Part shown: positions 13,905 to 19,982 of the stretch, piece by piece
How positions within the stretch are numbered: position 1 is the first letter of the stretch
Layout: the number at the start of each line of letters is the position of its first letter
Source of the DNA: JAAAOH01 sp046540795
GTDB lineage: Bacteria > Spirochaetota > Spirochaetia > DSM-27196 > PWMO01
Assembly: GCA_046540795.1 (NCBI GenBank)
Contig: JBKHEN010000026.1
Span: 1-24,797 of the forward strand
Direction of reading: 5' to 3'
Length of the DNA: 24,797 nucleotides
Made by a program: the position numbers and the translations under genes
The notes under the pieces: generated by a model
What the model was told of the DNA's origin: nothing
The model's database searches: none
The model's input: the letters and a program-made list of their open reading frames with translations, nothing else

Positions 13905-14695
13905 ATGTAGTACACCGCCGTGATCACCGCATTGGCCAGAATCAAGAGCACGAAGCCCTGGCCGACCGACCGAATGGCCATCTGGGGTATCTCCGTGGAC
14001 GCCCGCTCGACCTTGAATCCGTAGTAGGTTGCCACCACCGAGATGATAGCGCCGAAGACCACGCTCTTGACGAAGGAGGCCAGCACGTCGACCAGCCCCA
14101 GGGCCGCCAGAAGATTGCTGAAGTAGTCCGCGAAGCCAATCGGGCGGACGAACTGAGTTATCAGATAGGATCCGAGCAGGCCGAAGGCGTTGAAGTAGAC
14201 GTTCAGCACGATTATCGAGATCGTCACTCCGAGAAAGCGCGGAACCACCAGGAACGAGATCGGGTCGATGCCGGTGGCCACATAGGCCTCGAGCTCATGG
14301 TTTATCGCCATGGTACCGAGCTCGGTCGTTATGGCCGTGCCGGAACGCGCCATGATGATGAACGCCGTGAGAATGGGACCGAGCTCCCGGGTAATTACGG
14401 TGATGAGAATCTGATAAATGAGTCGACCCTGTCCGAATTGGGGAAGCAGACTCAGGCCCTGCACGATGATCACCGCTCCGAGCGCGATCGATAGCACCGC
14501 AATCACCGAAAGCGCCTCCACACCGGTAAACAGGATCTGCATCCGCAGCACCCGTATCCCGGCCCGTCGCCGCCGCACGAAGAGCAGCGTTTCCTTCAGC
14601 ACCTCCAAGAAGAATCCGAGGGCGTAGGCGGCTTCCCGCAGTGAGCCGACGGCGCGGTCTCCGAGGCGCTCAAGCAGAGCGCCTACCTGATTCAC
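13901..14695 (-). CDS. mlaE: MlaE-type permease of the MCE lipid transporter
   Basis: This 264-residue integral membrane permease matches the MlaE/YrbE family. Characteristic stretches are ALSVIAVLSIALGAVIIVQG, the conserved ITRELGPILTAFIIMARSG, and TTELGTMAINHELEAYVATG, followed by further membrane helices to the C-terminal YYI. The length is normal. The start is a GTG at 14695, chosen because AGGAGG lies seven bases upstream and the protein then begins as the family does. It starts 21 bases after the PHP phosphoesterase gene and its stop overlaps the mlaF start. It would form the membrane channel through which MlaF and MlaD move lipid. The transport direction cannot be read from sequence. 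Confidence 0.92.
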   Translation of the reverse strand: MNQVGALLERLGDRAVGSLREAAYALGFFLEVLKETLLFVRRRRAGIRVLRMQILFTGVEALSVIAVLSIALGAVIIVQGLSLLPQFGQGRLIYQILITVITRELGPILTAFIIMARSGTAITTELGTMAINHELEAYVATGIDPISFLVVPRFLGVTISIIVLNVYFNAFGLLGSYLITQFVRPIGFADYFSNLLAALGLVDVLASFVKSVVFGAIISVVATYYGFKVERASTEIPQMAIRSVGQGFVLLILANAVITAVYYI

Positions 14696-14716
14696 TGGAA
14701 CACCTCCTGATGCGTC

Positions 14717-15553
14717 CTATCCGCGCACCGCGGATTCGAGAAACGGTGCGGCGAAGGTATCGTCTATCTCCATGCCGACGCCGGTACGTCCGGGGCGCCC
14801 CCACCGGCCGTGGTAGTCCGAACCTGCGGTTACCAGGAGGTCGAGCCGTCGGGCTATCTCGGCGTAATGAGCCGCGACCGCCGGGGCAGCCCCCGCGTAA
14901 TAGGCCTCTATTCCGTCGAGACCGACCTGCTTCCATCGCGTCAATGCATCGGTCACCTTCCGCCAGGAGGAAAGCCACAGGGTACGCGGATGAGCTACCA
15001 CCGCGGTGCCGCCGGCGGCGTGGATGATGTGTACGCAACGGGCGATACTCGGAGCGCTCCGGGGCTCATGGGCGGCGGCGCCGTCGGCGAGAAACCGGTC
15101 GAACGCGTCTTGATAGCTCGCGGCGATCCCGCGCTCGGTGAGGAGCTGGGCGAAATGCGGACGGCCGACGACGCCGCCCCCGGCATACCCGGCAACCTCG
15201 GCGTAATTTACCGCTATACCGAGCTCGGAAAGCCGGGCTATCATGCCCAGGTTTCGGCGAGTGCGCGCTTCGCGGAGCTCCCTCAATGACGCTTCCAGCT
15301 CCTCGTCCAGGTGACGAAGCCCGAGCCCGAGGACGTGCAGCGCGCCGAGGTCGTAATCCGCCTCCAACTCTATCCCCGGAATGATTCGAACATCGAAGTC
15401 CGTGGCGGCCTCTTGAGCTTCCGGCAGGCCCGCGACGGTGTCGTGGTCGGTGAGAGCAAGGGCCCGCACCCCGAGGGAGCCGGCGTAATGAACGAGCTCG
15501 CGCGGCGTGAGTAGGCCGTCGGAGGCGCTCGAGTGTGTATGTAGATCGACCAT
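14717..15553 (-). CDS. PHP-domain phosphoesterase (TrpH/RNase AM-like)
   Basis: This 278-residue PHP-domain protein resembles the TrpH/YciV group, whose E. coli member hydrolyses 3',5'-nucleoside bisphosphates and trims short RNA 5' ends. The metal-binding residues are all present: HTH (H5, H7), DHD (36-38), E62 in GIELE, H73, the histidine in GRPHF, VAHPR and the final SDYHG. It should therefore be an active metal-dependent hydrolase in the cytoplasm. It is the first gene of the minus-strand envelope block, with mlaE 21 bases downstream, though the functional link is not obvious. The ATG at 15553 has no clear Shine-Dalgarno and lies about two bases after the predicted transcription start, so it may be leaderless. 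The exact substrate is not certain. Confidence 0.88.
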   Translation of the reverse strand: MVDLHTHSSASDGLLTPRELVHYAGSLGVRALALTDHDTVAGLPEAQEAATDFDVRIIPGIELEADYDLGALHVLGLGLRHLDEELEASLRELREARTRRNLGMIARLSELGIAVNYAEVAGYAGGGVVGRPHFAQLLTERGIAASYQDAFDRFLADGAAAHEPRSAPSIARCVHIIHAAGGTAVVAHPRTLWLSSWRKVTDALTRWKQVGLDGIEAYYAGAAPAVAAHYAEIARRLDLLVTAGSDYHGRWGRPGRTGVGMEIDDTFAAPFLESAVRG

Positions 15554-15561
15554 CTGCAGAA

Positions 15562-15590
15562 ATCATTGCCCGAAAGCGAACTACCGTCAA
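15562..15590 (-). promoter_or_regulatory. Possible promoter of the PHP-mla operon
   Basis: On the minus strand TTGACG (15590-15585), a 17-base spacer and AATGAT (15567-15562) form a candidate promoter. The start would be near 15555, two bases before the ATG. The -35 is good and the -10 weak. Confidence 0.4.
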
Positions 15591-15609
15591 CCTCACAGTG
15601 ACGTTTACC

Positions 15610-15638
15610 TTGATTTTCCCGTCGGTGTTGTTTAGAGT
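15610..15638 (+). promoter_or_regulatory. Promoter of the cNMP-TPR / Crp-like operon
   Basis: TTGATT (15610-15615), 17 bases and TAGAGT (15633-15638) form a sigma-70 type promoter. Transcription should start near 15645, right before the Shine-Dalgarno AGGAGG (15646-15651). It is back to back with the minus-strand promoter at 15562-15590. Confidence 0.6.
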
Positions 15639-15658
15639 TCCACCGAGGAGGATTGGCC

Positions 15659-16657
15659 GTGCCGAAGGCGATGCACTATAAGGCCAACTCGGTCATTTAC
15701 TTTAAGGGCGACGCGGCCGATCGAATCTACATTCTGAAGTCCGGCCGGGTCAGCCTGACCTCCAACGACATCGAGACGGGGCAGGAAGTCCACGATTACA
15801 TCCAGACGGGGGAGTTCTTCGGCGTGAAGTCGGCGCTCGGGAAGTACCCGCGCGAGGAGAACGCGGTCGTACTCTCCGATACGGATGTGGTCATTTTTTC
15901 GGTACCGGAGTTCGAGCAGCTCGTCAGCCAGAACACCCGTATCATCATGAAGATGCTCAAGGTGTTCTCCAATCAGTTACGGCGCATCCACGCCAAGGTG
16001 TCCAATCTCCTCGCGGAGGAGGAACAGGTGGACCCGGAGGAGGGCCTGTTCCAGAACGCGCAGTATTTCATGCGCAAGAAGCAGTATCGACACGCGCTGT
16101 ACGCATTCAACAAGTACTTGACCTATTACCCTTCAGGACGATTTCATGAGGAGGCCAATCGTCTCGCGCGAACCGCGGAGGAATACGCGCAGCGCTACGG
16201 GGAGGGAAGGGGACCGGTCCCCGAGGGTGTCGGCAAGGTCGAGGTCCCGAAGCCGCAAACCGGAAGGAGCATGTCGGATTCCGCTCGGCGGTACTACGAA
16301 GCCGTCGGCATGCTCGGTCGGCAGGAGTACGAGAAGGCGCTCGATAGCTTCAAAGAGCTCGTGAAGACGGCCGAAGAGCAGGAATACGTGGTGAAGGCAC
16401 TGTTCGAGATCGGTCGGACGCTCTTCTACATGAAACATTACGACGCGGCGGTCAAACACTTTACGCAATTCCTGCAGAAGTATCCGAAGGCAACCGAGAT
16501 GCCCGACGCCCTGTTCTACATCGGCCAGAGCTACCAGGAGGCCGGGGATAATGATCGGGCGCAGACGTTCTATAAGAAGATCCTATCTCTGCAGGAGATC
16601 GACAACGGTCTGGTGCGGAAGGTCAACAAGGCCGTACGGTCGCTCGAGGAGACGTAG
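15659..16657 (+). CDS. Cyclic-nucleotide-binding-domain protein with TPR repeats
   Basis: This protein of about 332 residues joins an N-terminal cNMP-binding beta-barrel (about 5-115) to helical TPR-type repeats (about 130-330). The TPR repeats include QNAQYFMRKKQYRHALYAFN, RRYYEAVGMLGRQEYEKALD and DALFYIGQSYQEAGDNDRAQ. The phosphate-binding cassette is degenerate: GEFFGVKSALGKYPREENAV keeps the first Gly-Glu and an Arg but not the usual RSA/RTA. Ligand binding is therefore uncertain. No DNA-binding domain is present, so it is not itself a transcription factor. The GTG at 15659 is chosen because AGGAGG lies seven bases before it; an upstream in-frame TTG at 15653 is too close. It starts an operon with the Crp-like gene three bases downstream, and may act as its partner or a scaffold. 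Confidence 0.85.
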   Translation: MPKAMHYKANSVIYFKGDAADRIYILKSGRVSLTSNDIETGQEVHDYIQTGEFFGVKSALGKYPREENAVVLSDTDVVIFSVPEFEQLVSQNTRIIMKMLKVFSNQLRRIHAKVSNLLAEEEQVDPEEGLFQNAQYFMRKKQYRHALYAFNKYLTYYPSGRFHEEANRLARTAEEYAQRYGEGRGPVPEGVGKVEVPKPQTGRSMSDSARRYYEAVGMLGRQEYEKALDSFKELVKTAEEQEYVVKALFEIGRTLFYMKHYDAAVKHFTQFLQKYPKATEMPDALFYIGQSYQEAGDNDRAQTFYKKILSLQEIDNGLVRKVNKAVRSLEET

Positions 16658-16660
16658 ACC

Positions 16661-17302
16661 ATGGAGCTCAACTTGCAGGCCTTCGAACGGTTTGCGGTGA
16701 CCTTCGAAAAAGGCGACCTGGTGTTCTGCGAGTACGAGCCGGGGGACTCGTTCTATCTCATCCAGCAGGGACGGGTTCAGATCTCGAAGATTCTCGGGGA
16801 CATAGAAAAGACGATCGACATACTGCATCCCGGGGAGATCTTCGGTGAAATGGCAATCCTCGAGGAGGCGCCCCGCTCGGCCAACGCAGTCACCCTGGAT
16901 CCGGTTCGCGCGTTGGAGTTCAACCGGGAAAACTTCGAGATTCTGCTGCGCGGCAACCCGCAGATCGCTTTGAAGTTGCTCAAGTTGCTCACCAAGCGCA
17001 TATACGACCAGCGACGGCGTTTCATGATTCTCACCCTCGATGATGAGCAGGCCAAAGTAGCCGACGTGTTTCTTATGCTGAACGAGTTGCAGGAGCAGCC
17101 CGAAAACGAGGACACGGATCAGCGCAGGTTCCATACCACCCCGGACGATGTGGCGCATTGGGCCGCCATCTCGCCGGAGAAGAGCCGGGAGGTACTGCAT
17201 CACTTCGCGTCGCAGCGTCGGGTGGAGCTGCACGAGGACCAAATCGTGGTGACGAACATAAACGACTTTGCGCGCTTTGTTCGCTCTCGTAGAAAGCTGT
17301 AG
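16661..17302 (+). CDS. Crp/Fnr-family transcription regulator
   Basis: This 213-residue protein has the normal length and order for a Crp-type regulator. A cNMP-binding domain (about 10-115) carries a near-canonical phosphate-binding cassette, GEIFGEMAILEEAPRSANAV, in which the Glu and Arg that contact a cyclic nucleotide are kept. A long dimer helix (about 115-140) follows, then a C-terminal winged-helix domain (about 155-213; TTPDDVAHWAAISPEKSREV, then VELHEDQIVV). No cysteine cluster for an iron-sulfur centre is seen, so a cyclic nucleotide is more likely than oxygen sensing. It lies three bases after the cNMP-TPR gene, with GAGGAG about ten bases before the ATG, and the operon ends at the terminator at 17383-17423. 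The regulated genes are not known. Confidence 0.9.
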   Translation: MELNLQAFERFAVTFEKGDLVFCEYEPGDSFYLIQQGRVQISKILGDIEKTIDILHPGEIFGEMAILEEAPRSANAVTLDPVRALEFNRENFEILLRGNPQIALKLLKLLTKRIYDQRRRFMILTLDDEQAKVADVFLMLNELQEQPENEDTDQRRFHTTPDDVAHWAAISPEKSREVLHHFASQRRVELHEDQIVVTNINDFARFVRSRRKL

Positions 17303-17382
17303 GGCGGAGCCCGCCGGGCGGCCTATCCTCCTGCAGCTGCGGGCTCCCGCGGCGCCGCGGCCCACCGGTTTCGCACCGATCC

Positions 17383-17423
17383 CGGGAAATGCGTATAAGA
17401 TTGCGATTTTTCCCGATTTTTTT
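17383..17423 (+). terminator. Probable rho-independent terminator after the Crp-like operon
   Basis: CGGGAAA (17383-17389) pairs with TTTCCCG (17409-17415) to give a 7-bp stem with a 19-base loop. An A and seven T residues (17417-17423) follow. The loop is long, but the T-run directly after the stem fits an intrinsic terminator. Upstream, a 14-bp GC palindrome (17347-17360) adds further structure. Confidence 0.65.
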
Positions 17424-17434
17424 GCATATAGTCC

Positions 17435-17463
17435 TTGACTAAGCGATTCATCATACCTAGCCT
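17435..17463 (+). promoter_or_regulatory. Possible promoter of ilvB-ilvH-cimA
   Basis: TTGACT (17435-17440), 17 bases and TAGCCT (17458-17463) are the best promoter match in front of ilvB. The start would be near 17470, giving a leader of about 60 bases. The -10 is weak (TAnnnT). The leader can form a hairpin at 17485-17506. Confidence 0.4.
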
Positions 17464-17528
17464 CCTCCCTTAAGTATACGCACGCAACACCGGACGGCGG
17501 TGGTTGCCGTGTAATGTAGGAGGAGCGT

Positions 17529-19250
17529 ATGCGGAGGAAAGGCTCGCAGATACTCTGGGAAACTCTCGTTCGTGAGGGTGTGGAGGTAGTATTCGGTTAT
17601 CCCGGCGGCGCCATTCTACCCGTGTACGATGCCATGCTGGACTATCCGGTCCGTCACGTTCTCGCCCGGCACGAGCAAGGGGCGGCGCACATGGCGGACG
17701 GCTACGCGCGGGCTACCGGAAACGTAGGCGTGGCACTCGCCACTTCGGGTCCCGGTGCGACCAACCTGGTGACGGGTATCGCCACCGCGATGATGGATTC
17801 CTCCCCCATGGTGTGCATCACGGGGCAGGTACCGAGGGCGGGCATCGGTTCGGACGCCTTTCAGGAAACGGACGTCACCGGCGTCACGCTCCCCATAACC
17901 AAGCACAATTACCTTGTCACCGACGCCGCCGACATCGAGTCGGCGGTGCGGGAAGCCTTCTATATAGCGCGATCCGGACGCCCCGGACCGGTGTTGGTGG
18001 ACATCGCCAAGGATGCCCAACAGACGGAGATCGAGTGGTCTCCCGATCTGGAGCCGGTGCGAATGCCCGGTTATCGGCCCGATCTCACCGCGCCGGACGC
18101 CGAGTTCCAGCGTGCGGCGGAGCTCATAAACGAGGCCGAGCGCCCGATCGTCCTCGGGGGACACGGGATCATGATGTCGGGAGCGGAGGAAGCGGTGCGT
18201 ACGTTCGTCGAAAAGGCGAATGTCCCTGTCGGTATGACGCTCCTCGGCCTCGGCGGGCTTCCCATCGACCATCGGCTGAATCAGGGCATGATGGGGATGC
18301 ATGGCGAGGCATGGGTCAATCAGGCCATTCAGGAGGCCGATCTGCTCGTTGCCTTGGGAATGCGGTTCGATGATCGAGTGACCGGAAACCTCAAGAGCTA
18401 TGCGCCTAACGCGCGGAAGATTCACGTGGATATCGATCCGACGGAGATAGACAAGAACGTCAGGGTGGACGTGGGAATCGTCGGTGATCTGCGTGCAACA
18501 ATCGAGCGCCTCATGCCGCTTGTGGAATCGCGGCCTCGGACGAATTGGCTGGATCGTCTTTCCAGCCTGCGGGGAGAAGCGTCGGTGCGGGATATTCAGC
18601 GACTGCCGGACAACGGGCATCTGTATGCCGCGCACGTAATAAACGACCTCTCCCGCCATACCGACGGAGGTGCCATCATCGTCACCGACGTCGGGCAGCA
18701 TCAGATGTGGGCCGCGCAATACTACAAGCACAACTTCCCGATGCATCACATCACTTCCGGCGGCCTCGGAACCATGGGATTCGCTCTTCCGGCGGGGATC
18801 GGAGCGAAATTCGGTCAGCCGGATGAGCAGGTGTGGGTCATCGCCGGCGACGGCGGCTTCCAGATGACCGCCCAAGAGCTGTCCACCTGTGCTCAGGAGC
18901 ATCTCGATCTGAACGTTGCTATCATTAACAACAACTTCCTCGGGATGGTACGGCAATGGCAGGAGTTCTTCTACGATAAACGGTATTCGGCTACGCCCAT
19001 GTTGAATCCCGACTTCGTGAAGCTCGCCGAAGCGCACGGGCTGAAGGGACTCCGCTGTGACACCAGAGGCGACGTCGATGAGGTCATCAGAGCCGCGGAG
19101 AGCACGCCCGGGACGGTCGTGGTGGACTTCCGCGTCGAGCAGGAGGATACGGTGTATCCGATGGTGCCGACCGGAAACGATCTCAAGGAGATGATCCGCA
19201 GGCCGCAGACGGCGGATCCTTTGGTGGAAACCGCCGACGACGCGCTCTAA
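17529..19250 (+). CDS. ilvB: Acetolactate synthase, large (catalytic) subunit
   Basis: Acetohydroxyacid synthase joins pyruvate with a second pyruvate (toward valine and leucine) or with 2-oxobutyrate (toward isoleucine), using thiamine diphosphate and FAD. The 573-residue protein has the standard length. The catalytic glutamate is E49 in ARHEQGAAHMADGYARATG. The thiamine-diphosphate motif runs from GDG (440-442) to INNN (467-469). The central FAD domain includes MGMHGEAWVNQAI and ALGMRFDDRVTGN. It has a strong Shine-Dalgarno (GGAGGAG) four bases before the ATG. The regulatory subunit gene follows after ten bases. The position upstream of citramalate synthase shows the operon serves the pyruvate route to isoleucine as well as valine and leucine. 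Confidence 0.97.
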   Translation: MRRKGSQILWETLVREGVEVVFGYPGGAILPVYDAMLDYPVRHVLARHEQGAAHMADGYARATGNVGVALATSGPGATNLVTGIATAMMDSSPMVCITGQVPRAGIGSDAFQETDVTGVTLPITKHNYLVTDAADIESAVREAFYIARSGRPGPVLVDIAKDAQQTEIEWSPDLEPVRMPGYRPDLTAPDAEFQRAAELINEAERPIVLGGHGIMMSGAEEAVRTFVEKANVPVGMTLLGLGGLPIDHRLNQGMMGMHGEAWVNQAIQEADLLVALGMRFDDRVTGNLKSYAPNARKIHVDIDPTEIDKNVRVDVGIVGDLRATIERLMPLVESRPRTNWLDRLSSLRGEASVRDIQRLPDNGHLYAAHVINDLSRHTDGGAIIVTDVGQHQMWAAQYYKHNFPMHHITSGGLGTMGFALPAGIGAKFGQPDEQVWVIAGDGGFQMTAQELSTCAQEHLDLNVAIINNNFLGMVRQWQEFFYDKRYSATPMLNPDFVKLAEAHGLKGLRCDTRGDVDEVIRAAESTPGTVVVDFRVEQEDTVYPMVPTGNDLKEMIRRPQTADPLVETADDAL

Positions 19251-19260
19251 GGAGGAACGT

Positions 19261-19809
19261 ATGACCGAGAGTGTAATGCGAATGTTTGCCGTATACGTGG
19301 AGGACAAGCCGGGGGTCCTGAACCGCGTCGCCTCGCTGTTCCGGCGCCGGGGGTTCAACATCGACTCGCTGACCGTGGGGCACACGCATCAGACGGGGGT
19401 CTCGCGGATGACCATATGCCTGGAGGCGGATCATCTGACCGCTATCCGCATAGAGGCCAACCTCTACAAGCTGGTCAACGTAATCCGCGTGGAGGATGTG
19501 ACACCGCATCCGTCGGTCGCGCGGGATCTCGCCCTCATCAAGGTGCATACGAGTCCGGAGTCACGCTCGGAGCTGCTGCAGATCGTGGAGATTTACCGGG
19601 CGCAGGTGGTCGACTTCAACCAGGAGTCCATCATCGTGGAGATCACCGGCGATGAGGGGAAAGTCGACAGCTTCGTGGAGGCTCTCAGGCCATACGGCAT
19701 AATCGAGACGGTTCGCACGGGAAAGGTCGCCATGTCCCGCGGACCCAACGCGCCGCCGGTCAGCCCGGAGTTCGTGGACGCACGGGTGCCGGAGGAACGA
19801 CAGGTATGA
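19261..19809 (+). CDS. ilvH: Acetolactate synthase, small (regulatory) subunit
   Basis: This 182-residue subunit activates IlvB and usually mediates feedback inhibition by valine. The N-terminal ACT domain is clear (VEDKPGVLNRVASLFRRRGF, NIDSLTVGHTHQTGVSRMTI) and a second ACT-like domain follows (IVEIYRAQVVDFNQESIIVE). The length is between the shorter IlvN and the typical 160-170 residue IlvH forms. AGGAGG lies five bases upstream of the ATG, at the end of ilvB. Its TGA stop overlaps the ATG of the 15-codon Ile leader peptide (ATGA at 19806-19809), so ribosomes finishing ilvH can pass directly to the leader. Confidence 0.95.
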   Translation: MTESVMRMFAVYVEDKPGVLNRVASLFRRRGFNIDSLTVGHTHQTGVSRMTICLEADHLTAIRIEANLYKLVNVIRVEDVTPHPSVARDLALIKVHTSPESRSELLQIVEIYRAQVVDFNQESIIVEITGDEGKVDSFVEALRPYGIIETVRTGKVAMSRGPNAPPVSPEFVDARVPEERQV

Positions 19810-19853
19810 AGTATCCGACGTATGTCATGAACGGAATCATCATTATTGCGTAG
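19806..19853 (+). CDS. Isoleucine-rich attenuator leader peptide for cimA
   Basis: This 15-codon reading frame encodes MKYPTYVMNGIIIIA. Four consecutive isoleucine codons (ATC ATC ATT ATT, 19836-19847) are followed by Ala and a TAG stop. A Shine-Dalgarno GGAGGA (19791-19796) inside the end of ilvH lies nine bases upstream, and the ATG overlaps the ilvH stop. A rho-independent terminator lies 35-75 bases downstream, and then comes citramalate synthase, the first committed enzyme of threonine-independent isoleucine synthesis. This is the layout of a ribosome-mediated transcription attenuator. When charged tRNA-Ile is scarce the ribosome would stall on the Ile run and allow readthrough into cimA. 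The peptide itself would have no other function. The function is inferred; the codon run and its placement are seen. Confidence 0.82.
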   Translation: MKYPTYVMNGIIIIA

Positions 19854-19886
19854 GGATGCGGCCGTCCTCGCGTCGGCGAGCATCCC
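19853..19886 (+). promoter_or_regulatory. Attenuator leader hairpin (pause or protector)
   Basis: GGGATGC (19853-19859) pairs with GCATCCC (19880-19886), a 7-bp stem beginning at the leader-peptide stop codon, with an inner TCGC/GCGA helix. Its 3' arm borders the 5' arm of the terminator at 19889. Alternative pairings that break the terminator are CCGTC (19862-19866) with GACGG (19900-19904) and CCCG (19884-19887) with CGGG (19892-19895). These could make an antiterminator, though each helix is short. Confidence 0.5.
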
Positions 19887-19888
19887 GG

Positions 19889-19928
19889 AACCGGGTTTAG
19901 ACGGGGCAACCGTCGACCCGGTTTTTTT
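19889..19928 (+). terminator. Rho-independent terminator/attenuator between ilvH and cimA
   Basis: AACCGGGT (19889-19896) pairs with ACCCGGTT (19916-19923). Nested inside is GACGG (19900-19904) pairing with CCGTC (19910-19914), and the stem is followed by an uninterrupted T-run (19922-19928). This is a strong intrinsic terminator 54 bases before the cimA start codon. With the Ile leader peptide it would act as a conditional terminator. Confidence 0.92.
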
Positions 19929-19982
19929 GTGCCGTAACGGCGGCGCAATGAACGGGAAGAGCACTTAGTAAAGGAGGAGAGT

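Noticed and set aside
17347..17360. 14-bp perfect palindrome CCGCGGCGCCGCGG as an operator
   Set aside because: It is made only of G and C in a GC-rich genome, a context where such palindromes arise easily, and no related copy was found nearby.
17389..17442. 17-codon frame MRIRLRFFPIFLHIVLD upstream of ilvB, rich in Ile/Leu/Val, considered as an attenuator leader peptide
   Set aside because: It begins inside the 5' arm of the terminator of the preceding operon and runs through its T-run. It has only a weak ribosome site, and no terminator lies between it and ilvB. Its hydrophobic composition is explained by the T-rich terminator.
17616..19385. 589-codon open frame antisense to ilvB and ilvH
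   Set aside because: Long antisense frames are expected in GC-rich coding DNA. The sense frame is an intact acetolactate synthase, and the antisense protein shows no known motif.
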